Source of the DNA: an uncultured Prevotella sp.
Lineage (GTDB): Bacteria > Bacteroidota > Bacteroidia > Bacteroidales > Bacteroidaceae
Direction: 5' to 3'
Assembly (NCBI GenBank): GCA_934203355.1
Contig: CAKPZC010000006.1
Location: 1 to 56,751, forward strand
Length of the DNA: 56,751 bases
Shown here: piece after piece, positions 41,592-51,041 of the stretch
How the letters are laid out: each line of letters begins with the position of its first letter
How positions within the stretch are numbered: the stretch's first letter is position 1
Position numbers and translations under genes: made by a program
Notes under the pieces: generated by a model
The model's database searches: none
Told to the model about the DNA's origin: nothing
What the model saw: the letters and a program-made list of their open reading frames with translations, nothing else

Positions 41592-44180
41592 TTAGTTGCG
41601 GAACACCAGTCCGTCCTTGTCGGCATCGATAGTGATTGGTTGCTCGCGCTTTACCTCGTCGGAGAGAATCTTCTTTGAGAGGTCGTTGAGCACACAACGT
41701 TGTATGGCGCGCTTTACAGGACGAGCACCAAACTCCGGGTCGAAGCCTTCGTCGGCAAGGAAGTCGATGGCGGCAGGAGTAACGTTGAGCGTGAATCCCT
41801 GCGGCTCGAGCATCTTCTTCACAGCGTTCATCTGCAATGTCACTACCTGAGCGATTTCGGTCTTGGTGAGCGGCAGGAACATTATCGTTTCGTCGATACG
41901 GTTGAGGAACTCCGGACGTATGGTCTTCTTGAGCATATCCATTACCTTTGCCTTGGTGTCGCTGATAACGTGGTCGCGGTTCTGTGGCGTGATGCCTGCA
42001 AACTGCCCCTGAATGTACTGGCTACCCAAGTTGGAGGTCATAATGATGATAGTGTTCTTAAAGTTTACTGTGCGTCCCTTGTTGTCGGTGAGTCGACCGT
42101 CGTCCAATACCTGCAATAGAATGTTGAACACGTCGGGATGAGCCTTCTCTATCTCGTCGAACAACACAACCGAGTAAGGTTTGCGGCGTACAGCCTCGGT
42201 CAACTGGCCACCTTCGTCGTAGCCTACATATCCCGGAGGCGCACCGATAAGGCGGCTCACGCTGAACTTCTCCTGATACTCGCTCATGTCGATACGCGTC
42301 ATCATCGTCTCGTCGTTGAAGAGATATTCGGCAAGAGCCTTGGCAAGTTCGGTCTTGCCAACACCAGTAGTGCCGAGGAAGATGAAGGATGCTATAGGAC
42401 GCTTCGGGTCTTGCAGTCCAGCACGCGAGCGGCGCACAGCATCGCTCACCGCACGTATAGCCTCGTCTTGACCTATGACACGGTTGTGAAGCTCTTCTTC
42501 AAGATGCAGCAACTTCTCGCGTTCGCTTTGCATCATTCGTGTTACGGGTATTCCTGTCCAGCGACTTACCACTTCGGCAATGTCGTCGGCAGTCACCTCC
42601 TCGCGTATCATGGCGTTGCCGTCTTGGGTTGACTTCAGCTGGTTCTGAATGTTCTTGATGTCCTCCTCAAGAGCCTTGAGTTTGCCATAGCGTATTTCAG
42701 CCACTCGTTCGTAGTTGCCCTCGCGTTCGGCACGCTCAGCCTCGAACTTCAGTTGTTCCATTTGCTGTTTGTCCTGCTGAATTTTGTTCACCAGACCCTT
42801 TTCGCTTTCCCATTTTGCTCGGAAGGCACTCTCCTGATCGCGTAGTTCGGCAATGTCCTTGTCGAGTTGGGCAATTTTGTCGGTGTCGTTCTCGCGTTTT
42901 ATAGCCTCGCGCTCTATTTCGAGCTGTTTCAGTTTGCGTGTAATCTCGTCGAGTTCCTCGGGCACAGAGTCGCGCTCCATACGTAGTTTGGCAGCAGCCT
43001 CGTCCATAAGGTCAATGGCTTTGTCTGGAAGGAAACGGTCGCTGATGTAGCGTTCGGATAGTTTCACGGCAGCTATGCATGCATCGTCCTGAATGCGCAC
43101 CTTGTGGTGGTTCTCGTAGCGTTCCTTCAGTCCACGCAATATAGAGATTGCCGACAACTCGTCGGGTTCGTCGACCATGACCGTCTGGAATCTACGCTCC
43201 AGGGCTTTGTCCTTCTCGAAGTATTTCTGATACTCGTTGAGGGTTGTAGCACCTATACTGCGCAATTCGCCACGAGCCAAAGCTGGTTTTAGGATGTTTG
43301 CAGCATCCATGGCTCCCTCGCCACCACCTGCACCTACAAGAGTGTGAATCTCGTCGATGAAGAGTATGATGCGACCGTCGCTGTTGGTCACCTCTTTGAT
43401 GACGCTCTTCAATCGCTCCTCAAACTCACCTTTGTACTTGGCACCTGCCACAAGCGCACCCATATCCAATGAATAGAGTTGCTTGTCTTTGAGGTTTTCG
43501 GGCACGTCGCCACGAACGATACGCTCGGCCAGTCCTTCTACGATAGCCGTCTTGCCAGTTCCTGGCTCACCTATTAATATAGGGTTGTTTTTGGTGCGTC
43601 GCGACAGAATCTGCAGCACCCGACGAATCTCTTCGTCACGTCCGATTACGGGGTCGAGTTTGCCCTGGCGAGCTTCCTCCACAAGGTTTTTGGCATATTT
43701 AGCAAGACTCTGATAGTTCTCGTCGCCCGATTGCGACTGCACCTTCTGTCCCTGGCGCAGTTCCTGTATAGCCTTCACCGTCTCTGTCTCGGTCATTCCG
43801 GCATCCTTCAATATGCGGCTTGCTGTGGAGTTGACCTGAAGTAGGGCGAGAAGTATAGGTTCAACGCTTGTAAACTCGTCGCCATTCTTTGTGGCGAAGT
43901 CCTGAGCGCGCTGAAGCACGTTGTTGGCGTCGTTGGAGAGATAAGGCTGTCCACCCTGAACGCGTGGCAAGCGCTGTATCTCGCTGTCGACGACTGTGTC
44001 TATTTGGTTGGCATTGACTCCGAGCTTCTGGAAGATGTATGTGGCTACGTCTTTGGCTTTCACCATCACACCCTTTAACAGGTGCACCGGCTCAATGCTC
44101 TGTTGTCCTTGGCGCTGTGCGGTGTTGACAGCCTCCTGAACAACCTCCTGGGCTTTGATTGTGAATTTGTCGAATGTCAT
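41592..44180 (-). CDS. clpB: ATP-dependent chaperone ClpB
   Basis: ClpB, 862 residues, is a hexameric AAA+ disaggregase that rescues aggregated proteins with DnaK. It starts at 44180 ([14 protein letters not shown]); the longer frame adds 19 residues through the promoter region without homology. N-domain Clp repeats (res 1-145) precede NBD1 with GEPGTGKT near 200 and a middle coiled-coil propeller (about 400-520, [20 protein letters not shown]). NBD2 has GTTGVGKT near 600 and the sensor region. A dyad at 44262-44276 upstream suggests heat-shock-type control. Confidence 0.97.
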   Translation of the reverse strand: MTFDKFTIKAQEVVQEAVNTAQRQGQQSIEPVHLLKGVMVKAKDVATYIFQKLGVNANQIDTVVDSEIQRLPRVQGGQPYLSNDANNVLQRAQDFATKNGDEFTSVEPILLALLQVNSTASRILKDAGMTETETVKAIQELRQGQKVQSQSGDENYQSLAKYAKNLVEEARQGKLDPVIGRDEEIRRVLQILSRRTKNNPILIGEPGTGKTAIVEGLAERIVRGDVPENLKDKQLYSLDMGALVAGAKYKGEFEERLKSVIKEVTNSDGRIILFIDEIHTLVGAGGGEGAMDAANILKPALARGELRSIGATTLNEYQKYFEKDKALERRFQTVMVDEPDELSAISILRGLKERYENHHKVRIQDDACIAAVKLSERYISDRFLPDKAIDLMDEAAAKLRMERDSVPEELDEITRKLKQLEIEREAIKRENDTDKIAQLDKDIAELRDQESAFRAKWESEKGLVNKIQQDKQQMEQLKFEAERAEREGNYERVAEIRYGKLKALEEDIKNIQNQLKSTQDGNAMIREEVTADDIAEVVSRWTGIPVTRMMQSEREKLLHLEEELHNRVIGQDEAIRAVSDAVRRSRAGLQDPKRPIASFIFLGTTGVGKTELAKALAEYLFNDETMMTRIDMSEYQEKFSVSRLIGAPPGYVGYDEGGQLTEAVRRKPYSVVLFDEIEKAHPDVFNILLQVLDDGRLTDNKGRTVNFKNTIIIMTSNLGSQYIQGQFAGITPQNRDHVISDTKAKVMDMLKKTIRPEFLNRIDETIMFLPLTKTEIAQVVTLQMNAVKKMLEPQGFTLNVTPAAIDFLADEGFDPEFGARPVKRAIQRCVLNDLSKKILSDEVKREQPITIDADKDGLVFRN

Positions 44181-44453
44181 ATTTTTATTTCTCCTTTCTT
44201 GTTTTTTCGTTATTGTTTTCATCAACACAATGCGCAAACCGTATGCCCATGTAATTTGTTACTGACAAAATGTCAGATTTTATTGTTTTACTTATTTAAA
44301 TACTGACATTATGACATGTTTATAGCTTCTAAAGCGACAAATATCTGTTGTTGGTGTAATTAAGAATATTATTTAAATACAACTCTTATTAATCTCTAAT
44401 TTTTAAATAAAATATAAAAATATATGTATTTTGAAAATATTTTTATTTTATTA
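44181..44453. other. Divergent region between clpB and the nan operon
   Basis: No gene. It holds the clpB promoter/operator area (44235-44318); the rest is very AT-rich. Confidence 0.5.
44235..44276 (-). promoter_or_regulatory. clpB promoter region with CTGACA-AAA-TGTCAG dyad
   Basis: A perfect 6-bp inverted repeat with AAA centre lies at 44262-44276, with a half-related CTGACATTATGACA at 44303-44316. On the minus strand TACGGTTTG (44243-44235) is a -7-like element with one extra base, which would place the dyad at the -33 region: a plausible heat-shock operator. Confidence 0.4.
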
Positions 44454-44483
44454 TTGGATTGTGGGAAAAAAAATATAATTTTG
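44454..44483 (+). promoter_or_regulatory. nan operon promoter
   Basis: -33 TTG at 44454-44456, 19-base spacer, -7 TAATTTTG at 44476-44483; the leader to the ATG is about 95 bases. Confidence 0.6.
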
Positions 44484-44584
44484 TAGCACTTAAACCGAAT
44501 CGCTGCACATTATACATTATATATAAGGTATATGGAGGCAGTCTAAAAGACATTTAAACCTAAAAACAAACTAATTGAAAACAG

Positions 44585-45826
44585 ATGAAAAGAAGTAAGT
44601 TTTATCCTTGGGTAGTCGTGGGACTACTGTGGGTAGTAGCCCTTTTGAACTACATGGATCGCCAGATGCTCTCCACTATGCAGGAGGCAATGAAGGCCGA
44701 CATCGTGGAGTTGAACAAAGCCGAGGCATTCGGAGCTTTGATGGCTGTGTTCCTTTGGATTTATGGCATTGTAAGTCCGTTTGCAGGAATCGTAGCCGAC
44801 CGCATTAGCCGCAAGAAGCTCGTTGTTGGCAGTTTGTTCGTATGGTCGACAGTGACATGTCTTATGGGCTATGCTACAGATTTTCAGCAACTTTATTGGC
44901 TACGTGCCTTGATGGGTATCAGTGAGGCACTCTATATACCTTCAGCCCTGTCGCTCATAGCCGACTGGCATGAGGGCAAGTCGCGTTCGCTGGCTATCGG
45001 TATACACATGACCGGTCTGTATGTAGGACAGGCTATCGGTGGTTTTGGAGCAACAGTTGCCGCTACGTTCTCGTGGCATTCCACCTTCCATTGGTTTGGA
45101 ATCATAGGCATCGCATATTCAGTTGTGTTGGCTCTGTTCCTTCACGACAAACCAAAGGACATGACAGCTGCCGTAGCCACTCCCAATCCTGCTGACATGC
45201 AGAAGAAGGAGACCGTATGGCGCGGATTGAGCGTGGTGTTCTCAACATGGGCATTTTGGGTTATACTCATATATTTCGCTGTGCCGAGTCTTCCGGGATG
45301 GGCTACAAAGAACTGGTTGCCTACGCTGTTTGCCGAGAACCTTGGCATTCCGATGTCGCAGGCAGGTCCGATGTCGACAATCACTATTGCTGCCTCGTCG
45401 TTCGTAGGCGTTATTGTGGGTGGTATATTGTCGGACAAGTGGGTGCTGCGCAACATACGCGGACGTATCTATACCAGTGCCATTGGCTTGGGTATGACCA
45501 TTCCGGCACTCGTGCTTCTTGGTTTGGGCCATAGTATAGTGGCTGTCGTAGGAGCTGGTCTGCTGTTCGGCATGGGCTACGGAATGTTCGACGCCAACAA
45601 CATGCCAATCCTTTGCCAGATTATTTCGGCAAAATATCGTGCCACAGCCTATGGTGTAATGAACATGGTGGGCGTGTTTGCTGGTGCTGCCGTTACTCAT
45701 CTGCTTGGCAAATGGACCGATGGCGGCAACCTTGGACTCGGATTTGCAGTGCTTGGCTGCATAGTGCTCGTGGCACTTGTGTTGCAGCTTAGTTGCCTAA
45801 AGCCAACAACAGACAACAAAGAATAA
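44585..45826 (+). CDS. nanT: MFS sialic acid transporter (NanT-like)
   Basis: A 413-residue major facilitator permease with 12 hydrophobic segments. It begins FYPWVVVGLLWVVALLNYMD with the anion-cation-symporter-like RQMLS loop, then GIVADRISRKKLVVGSLFVW (MFS motif between TM2 and TM3) and GATVAATFSWHSTFHW. Its place at the head of an operon with the lyase, epimerase and mutarotase genes makes N-acetylneuraminate the likely substrate, as for NanT of Bacteroides fragilis; sequence alone shows only an MFS symporter. Next gene starts 25 bases after. Confidence 0.82.
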   Translation: MKRSKFYPWVVVGLLWVVALLNYMDRQMLSTMQEAMKADIVELNKAEAFGALMAVFLWIYGIVSPFAGIVADRISRKKLVVGSLFVWSTVTCLMGYATDFQQLYWLRALMGISEALYIPSALSLIADWHEGKSRSLAIGIHMTGLYVGQAIGGFGATVAATFSWHSTFHWFGIIGIAYSVVLALFLHDKPKDMTAAVATPNPADMQKKETVWRGLSVVFSTWAFWVILIYFAVPSLPGWATKNWLPTLFAENLGIPMSQAGPMSTITIAASSFVGVIVGGILSDKWVLRNIRGRIYTSAIGLGMTIPALVLLGLGHSIVAVVGAGLLFGMGYGMFDANNMPILCQIISAKYRATAYGVMNMVGVFAGAAVTHLLGKWTDGGNLGLGFAVLGCIVLVALVLQLSCLKPTTDNKE

Positions 45827-45850
45827 AACTATTTTAAAATAAAAGAGAAT

Positions 45851-46768
45851 ATGGAAAAAATAATCGGACTTATCGACGCTCCGTTTACCCCATTCTACGC
45901 AAACGGTGACGTCAATCTTGAACCAATCGAGGCTTATGCCAAGATGTTGCAGAAGAACGGATTGAAGGGTGTGTTCATCAATGGTTCTTCGGGCGAGGGC
46001 TATATGCTCACTACTGAGGAGCGCATGCAGCTTGCAGAGCGTTGGGTAGAGGTTGCTCCCGAAGGATTCAAGGTAATTGTGCATGTAGGCAGTTGCTGTC
46101 TGCGCGAGAGTGTTCGTCTTGCCGAGCACGCACAGAAGATTGGTGCCTGGGGCATCGGTTCGATGGCTCCTCCTTTTCCGAAGATTAGCCGAATAGAGGA
46201 ACTTGTTGAGTACTGTGAGGCTATTGCTGCCGCAGCTCCCAATCTGCCGTTCTACTACTATCATATCCCGGCATTCAATGGCGCGTTCTTGCCGATGCTC
46301 GATTTGCTGAAGGCTGTCGACGGACGCATTCCTAACTTTGCTGGTATCAAGTATACTTATGAGTCGTTGTATGAGTACAACCAGTGTCGACTCTATGCCG
46401 ACGGCAAGTTTGACATGCTTCACGGTCAGGACGAGACAATATTGCCGAGTCTTGCGCAGGGTGGTGCACGTGGTGGCATCGGTGGTACAACCAACTACAA
46501 CGGACGCGAACTTACTGGCATCATCGAGGCTTGGAACAATGGCGACATTGAGACTGCACGCGAGAAGCAGAACTTCTCACAGGCTGTAATCAACGTCATC
46601 TGCCACTTCCGCGGCAATATCGTGGGTGGCAAGCGCATAATGAAGCTCCTTGGTTTCGATCTCGGACCAAATCGTGTGCCGTTCCGCAACATGACCGATG
46701 AGGAAGAGGCTCAGATGAAGAAGGAACTCGAGGAAATTGGTTTCTTCGAGCGCGCTAATAAGTTTTAA
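45851..46768 (+). CDS. nanA: N-acetylneuraminate lyase
   Basis: A 305-residue class I aldolase of the DHDPS/NAL family cleaving Neu5Ac to ManNAc and pyruvate (NanL of B. fragilis). GLIDAPFTPF at the N-terminus, VFINGSSGEGYMLTTEERM (carboxylate loop), FYYYHIPAFNG (catalytic Tyr about 137-140) and FAGIKYTYES (Schiff-base Lys167) identify it. NAL rather than dihydrodipicolinate synthase is favoured by the operon. A GTTGACGAG repeat separates it from the epimerase gene. Confidence 0.93.
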   Translation: MEKIIGLIDAPFTPFYANGDVNLEPIEAYAKMLQKNGLKGVFINGSSGEGYMLTTEERMQLAERWVEVAPEGFKVIVHVGSCCLRESVRLAEHAQKIGAWGIGSMAPPFPKISRIEELVEYCEAIAAAAPNLPFYYYHIPAFNGAFLPMLDLLKAVDGRIPNFAGIKYTYESLYEYNQCRLYADGKFDMLHGQDETILPSLAQGGARGGIGGTTNYNGRELTGIIEAWNNGDIETAREKQNFSQAVINVICHFRGNIVGGKRIMKLLGFDLGPNRVPFRNMTDEEEAQMKKELEEIGFFERANKF

Positions 46769-46774
46769 TTTTTA

Positions 46775-46820
46775 GTTGACGAGTTGACGAGTAGACAAGT
46801 TGACGAGTAGACAAGTTGAC
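46775..46820. repeat. GTTGACGAG repeats, type D copy 2
   Basis: GTTGACGA and GTAGACAA units run in tandem for 46 bases, matching an arm of the repeat at 36488-36627. It lies in the 67-base gap between the lyase and epimerase genes, inside an operon. Confidence 0.75.
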
Positions 46821-46835
46821 TCAAATAATAAAATT

Positions 46836-48020
46836 ATGAACGTAAAAGAATATATACAGTTTTGGGCTGACTCCTATAAGAAGGACCTCACCGAGAACAT
46901 CATGCCGTTCTGGATGGAACATGGATGGGACCGCGAGAATGGTGGTGTCTATACATGTGTTAACCGCGACGGATCGTTGATGGATACAACGAAGTCGGTA
47001 TGGTTTCAGGGACGTTTTGCATTTATTTGTGCATTTGCTTATAATAATGTGGAGAAGAACCAGCAGTGGCTCGACGCTGCAAAGTCGACTCTCGAATTTA
47101 TCGAGAAACATTGTTTCGACGAGCAGGGCCACATGTATTTCTCGGTGACTGCCGAGGGAAAGCCGTTGCGCAAACGTCGCTATGTGTTCTCTGAGACATT
47201 CGCTTCGATAGCAATGTCGGAGTATGCTCTCGCCACTGGCGACCAGCACTGGGCAAAGCGTGCACTTCAGATATTCGAGGACACACAGCGCTTCCTTGAC
47301 ACACCAGGATTCTTGCCTGCTAAGTTTGAGCCGGAAGTGCAGCTTCAGAGCCACAGTATTATTATGATTCTCATCAATGTTGGTTCGTGCATTCGCAAGG
47401 TTGTCAACGATCCGAAGCTTACGGCCCAGATAGATGATTCAATAGGGAAACTAAAGAAGTATTTCATCCATCCTGAGTTTAAGTGCCTACTTGAGACTGT
47501 CGGCATGAATGGTGAGTTTGTCGACACTAATATGACACGCACCATCAATCCAGGACACTGCATCGAGACTTCATGGTTCATTATGGAGGAGTCGAAGCTA
47601 CGCGGATGGGACAAACCTATGCTCGACATGGCACTCCAGATATTCGACTGGTCGTGGGACTGGGGATGGGACAAGCAGTATGGCGGCATCATCAACTACC
47701 GCGACTGCAAGAACCTGCCACCGCAGGACTACTCGCAGGACATGAAGTTCTGGTGGCCACAGTGCGAGACAATAATTGCTTCGCTTTATGCCTATCTTGG
47801 CACTGGCGACGAGAAGTATCTCTATCGCCACGAGCGCATCAGCGAGTGGACTTATGCCCACTTCCCCGATGCCGACTATGGCGAATGGTATGGCTATCTC
47901 CATCGCGACGGAACTGTGGCACAGCCTGCTAAGGGCAACCTCTACAAGGGGCCGTTCCATATTCCGCGCATGATGGTGAAAGGCTACATGCTTTGCCAGG
48001 AGATTTTGAAAAAGTTTTAG
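46836..48020 (+). CDS. nanE: N-acylglucosamine 2-epimerase (ManNAc to GlcNAc)
   Basis: A 394-residue AGE-family (alpha/alpha) enzyme related to renin-binding protein. It starts at 46836 (MNVKEYIQFWADSYKKDL); the longer frame from 46800 crosses the repeat. RAGE marks: IMPFWMEHGWDRENGGVYTC, WFQGRFAFICAFAYNN, GHCIETSWFIMEESK, WDWGWDKQYGGIINY. In B. fragilis the equivalent enzyme epimerises free ManNAc to GlcNAc, a route using a hexokinase-like kinase and NagA/NagB instead of ManNAc kinase. Third gene of the operon. Confidence 0.92.
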   Translation: MNVKEYIQFWADSYKKDLTENIMPFWMEHGWDRENGGVYTCVNRDGSLMDTTKSVWFQGRFAFICAFAYNNVEKNQQWLDAAKSTLEFIEKHCFDEQGHMYFSVTAEGKPLRKRRYVFSETFASIAMSEYALATGDQHWAKRALQIFEDTQRFLDTPGFLPAKFEPEVQLQSHSIIMILINVGSCIRKVVNDPKLTAQIDDSIGKLKKYFIHPEFKCLLETVGMNGEFVDTNMTRTINPGHCIETSWFIMEESKLRGWDKPMLDMALQIFDWSWDWGWDKQYGGIINYRDCKNLPPQDYSQDMKFWWPQCETIIASLYAYLGTGDEKYLYRHERISEWTYAHFPDADYGEWYGYLHRDGTVAQPAKGNLYKGPFHIPRMMVKGYMLCQEILKKF

Positions 48021-48137
48021 GGTAAATAAATAAGTAAGTAAGTAGTAGGTTGGAGTGAAGGTGTAATTTCTCTTATTTTAGTGATAAGAATTTTGCATGC
48101 TTCACTCTTTTGTTTTTTCACTTTTTTTCTAACACTA

Positions 48138-49217
48138 ATGAAGTCTTTTATTTCAATATTCACAGCGTTGTTTTTTGCCGCGACTTCTCTTTCTTCACAA
48201 AGTGTAGGCAATGTCTTTGGCTTTCCATCCACCGAGCCAGGCTATTCGCTTGGGGTTTCGGCTTGCTACGCAGGACAGATAGGCGACTACCTTGTGATGG
48301 CTGGTGGCTGCAATTTCCCCACGCGTGGCAACAAGACTTATTATGCCGGCATTTATGCCGCACGCCTCGATGCCAAGGTGCTCAATTGGCGACTTGTGGG
48401 TATGTTGCCCCAACCTGCTGCCTATGGAGTTACGGTGGCGAGTGGCGACAGCCTTTTGTTTATTGGTGGCAATAATAGCCAATGCAGTTTGTCGTCGGTC
48501 TATAGCATTCATTTGAGTGAGTTGGGCGACCGTGCCGATGTGTGTCGTCTTGCGGATATGCCTTGCACAGTCGACAATATGGCGGTGGCAACGATGGGTA
48601 ATGATGTGTTTGTGGCTGGTGGTAATCAGGGCGGCAAACCGTCGGCTCAATTGCTTCATCTCAATGTGGCTTCTGCCAATGGTGGTTGGGATGTTGTGGG
48701 AGCTATTCCTGGTAGTCCGCGTGTGCAGCCAGTGGCTGCTGCTGTCGACGGTAAAGTGTACGTATGGGGTGGTTTCTTCGCAAATGGCGAGAATAGTGAG
48801 GTTTATACCGACGGCTATTGTCTAAATATAAACAATGGTGATTGGACCTCGCTCATGTCGCCACGCTCCATAGACGGCAAGGAGAAAACTCTGTCGGGAG
48901 GAATAGCATGGACCGACGGTAAGCGAGTGGTGGCTACCGGTGGTGTCGACAAGGATATTTTCCTCGACGCTATAAGTGGCAGATACGAGTTTGTCAAGAA
49001 GGAGGATTATCTACTTAAGCCGATTGAATGGTATCGCTTTGGTGGTAATCTCTACACGTATGATGTGGAAACTGATAAGTGGCAAAAGACACGTTTTGCC
49101 AACAAGGCTTTGGCGCGTGCCGGAGCACAGGCGATTCCTACAAAACTTGGAATCTATTATATAGGTGGCGAACTGAAGCCATCGGTGCGCACACCACAGA
49201 TTGTGTTGTTAAAATAA
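48138..49217 (+). CDS. nanM: Kelch-propeller N-acetylneuraminate mutarotase
   Basis: Start chosen at ATG 48138 (MKSFISIFTALFFAATSLSS), which gives a clean signal peptide; 48081 would add a second hydrophobic stretch. The mature 340 residues contain Kelch-like repeats (VMAGGCNFP, LLFIGGNNSQ, VFVAGGNQGG, VYVWGGFFANG, IYYIGGELKPS) of the cyclically permuted NanM type. NanM converts alpha to beta Neu5Ac in the periplasm, helping import. Last gene of the operon and consistent with an exported protein. Confidence 0.87.
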   Translation: MKSFISIFTALFFAATSLSSQSVGNVFGFPSTEPGYSLGVSACYAGQIGDYLVMAGGCNFPTRGNKTYYAGIYAARLDAKVLNWRLVGMLPQPAAYGVTVASGDSLLFIGGNNSQCSLSSVYSIHLSELGDRADVCRLADMPCTVDNMAVATMGNDVFVAGGNQGGKPSAQLLHLNVASANGGWDVVGAIPGSPRVQPVAAAVDGKVYVWGGFFANGENSEVYTDGYCLNINNGDWTSLMSPRSIDGKEKTLSGGIAWTDGKRVVATGGVDKDIFLDAISGRYEFVKKEDYLLKPIEWYRFGGNLYTYDVETDKWQKTRFANKALARAGAQAIPTKLGIYYIGGELKPSVRTPQIVLLK

Positions 49218-49242
49218 TATTTATCGTATAAGCGGCAATCTG

Positions 49243-49479
49243 TGAGGGTGTGTCAAAATAGGAGTTAGAGGAAGTTAAGAAGAAGTTAATCCATCTACGA
49301 TGGATGGAAGTTCTTGCTAAAAGCAAGCGGCAAAGCCGAGCGAACGGACAAATGCTTTATTTTCAACAAATTATACATATGTCCGTTCGCTCGGCTTTGC
49401 CGCTTGCTTTTAGCAAGAACTTCCGTTAACTTCGGGCGAAGCCCAAACTTCCGTTAACTCCTATTTTGACACACCCTCA
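49243..49479. mobile_element. MITE-like element with nested perfect inverted repeats
   Basis: 237 bp. The outer 25-bp ends (TGAGGGTGTGTCAAAATAGG plus AGTTA at 49243; inverse at 49455-49479) are perfectly complementary. Inside, 45-bp arms (49306-49350 and 49380-49424; GGAAGTTCTTGCTAAAAGCA to CGAACGGACA) are also exact inverses around a 29-base loop. Between them lies GGGCGAAGCCC (49434-49444). No coding capacity. The GAGGGTGTGTCAAAA end looks like an IS terminus from memory; a non-autonomous derivative moved by a transposase elsewhere is likely. It sits between nanM and the converging sdaA and could also stop transcription. Confidence 0.8.
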
Positions 49480-49507
49480 ATATGTAAAGATAATTCTGAA
49501 CTGTTGC

Positions 49508-50746
49508 TTATTTATTCTCTTCCTTCACTCTCTTCAAGTGCTGTTCATAAGCTCGTGCAAGTCCGCCCTCGCTCGTCTCCTTATATAGCGATGGCAGGTC
49601 GTGACCAGTCTGTTTCATCACTTTCACCACGCGGTCGAACGACACGTTGTGTGTGCCGTCGGAGAACGAAGCATAGAGGTTGGCGTCGAGTGCACGTGTG
49701 GCAGCAAAGGCGTTGCGCTCGATGCAAGGAATCTGCACAAGTCCGCACACTGGGTCGCATGTCATGCCAAGGTGGTGTTCAAGACCCATCTCGGCTGCAT
49801 ATTCAATCTGCGACGGACTGCCGCCGAACAACTGGCAGGCTGCTGCCGAAGCCATGGCGCAAGCCACACCCACCTCGCCTTGGCAGCCTACGTCGGCACC
49901 CGATATAGAGGCGTTCTTCTTAACCACATTGCCGAATATTCCGGCAGTAGCAATGGCGTGCAATATGCGTGTGTCGCTGAACTTGTGTCCCTTTGCCAAG
50001 TGATAAAGCACGGCTGGCAACACACCGCATGAACCACATGTGGGCGCAGTGACAATAGTGCCACCCGAAGCGTTCTCCTCGCTCACCGATAGAGCATAGG
50101 CATATACTAATGCACGCGACTGAAGCGACTGTTTGTAGCCGCTCGCCTTAACATAGTAGATAGGTCCCTTGCGTGGTAATTTCAGAGGTCCTGGTAATGC
50201 TCCCTCATGGTCGATGCCGCGCTCTACGCTCTCCTGCATAGTGCGCCACACTTCCATAAGATAGTCCCAGATGTCTTCTTCCTCACACTCGTTAACATAC
50301 TCCCAGTAGTTGCGTCCGTTGTTTTCACACCAGGTCTGTATCTCGTGCAGTGTATTTTTCTGATACACCTCGCGCTTGCTTGTAATCCAGCGTCCCTTTT
50401 CGCCTTCAGACAGGGCACCGCCACCAACACTGTAGCAAATCCACTCGTCCATCTTTGCATCATTGGCGTCGAAAGCCACAAACTTCATGCCATTAGGATG
50501 GAAAGGCAGAAACACTTGAGGCTGCCATTCTATACGCAGTGGAGCGACAGGACGAAGAATTTCGTCTATGGCAACGTCGGTCATGTGGCCGCGACCTGTT
50601 GCGGCAAGACTACCATAGAGTGTTACTTCGAATGAAGCCGCATTGCGGTTGTGTGACACGAATATCTGTGCAGCTTTCTGTGGACCCATGGTATGGCTAC
50701 TTGACGGTCCTTTACCTATTCTGTATATTTCTCTTAACGATTCCAT
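49508..50746 (-). CDS. sdaA: L-serine ammonia-lyase, iron-sulfur type
   Basis: A 412-residue single-chain serine deaminase producing pyruvate and ammonia from serine. GKGPSSSHTMGP (residues 11-22) is the regulatory-domain signature; APTCGSCGVLPAVLYH and CDPVCGLVQIPCIERN carry the Cys ligands of the [4Fe-4S] cluster. Both alpha and beta domains are fused as usual. It diverges from the DUF2807/ECF operon and ends next to the MITE. Its -7 element is at 50842-50835. Confidence 0.96.
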   Translation of the reverse strand: MESLREIYRIGKGPSSSHTMGPQKAAQIFVSHNRNAASFEVTLYGSLAATGRGHMTDVAIDEILRPVAPLRIEWQPQVFLPFHPNGMKFVAFDANDAKMDEWICYSVGGGALSEGEKGRWITSKREVYQKNTLHEIQTWCENNGRNYWEYVNECEEEDIWDYLMEVWRTMQESVERGIDHEGALPGPLKLPRKGPIYYVKASGYKQSLQSRALVYAYALSVSEENASGGTIVTAPTCGSCGVLPAVLYHLAKGHKFSDTRILHAIATAGIFGNVVKKNASISGADVGCQGEVGVACAMASAAACQLFGGSPSQIEYAAEMGLEHHLGMTCDPVCGLVQIPCIERNAFAATRALDANLYASFSDGTHNVSFDRVVKVMKQTGHDLPSLYKETSEGGLARAYEQHLKRVKEENK

Positions 50747-50834
50747 TGTTTATATGTGAGTCTTTAAATAGTTCAAGATAATAATGTATTGTTGTTTATG
50801 AAGTTAATGCTTCTTGTTATTATTTAGCTGTTTG

Positions 50835-50842
50835 CAAAGTTA
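50835..50842 (-). promoter_or_regulatory. -7 element for sdaA
   Basis: The minus strand reads TAACTTTG, with a CAA/TTG at 50867-50865 at 22-base spacing as possible -33. Confidence 0.5.
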
Positions 50843-50954
50843 CGACAAATTTATTGATACCTTGCAAGGCAAATGATAGTCAACTGTTAAATATTTGTTA
50901 AATTCACTGTTGCGACATTTAGAAAATCTTTTTTCTTCGTTATCATCTATAGAA

Positions 50955-50995
50955 AGGGGTGGAAACCGAGACTACATTGTTAGTTGCATACCCTA
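50955..50995 (+). promoter_or_regulatory. Possible ECF-type promoter for the DUF2807 operon
   Basis: GGGGTGGAAACCGAGAC (50955 on) includes GGAAAC, a common ECF -35 motif, followed about 17 bases later by GTTAGTTGCATA. No TAnnTTTG is nearby. As the operon contains its own ECF sigma gene, autoregulation is plausible but unproven. Confidence 0.3.
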
Positions 50996-51041
50996 TAATA
51001 TATAATAATGTATTACATATTAAAAAAAAGGAGAAAACGTT

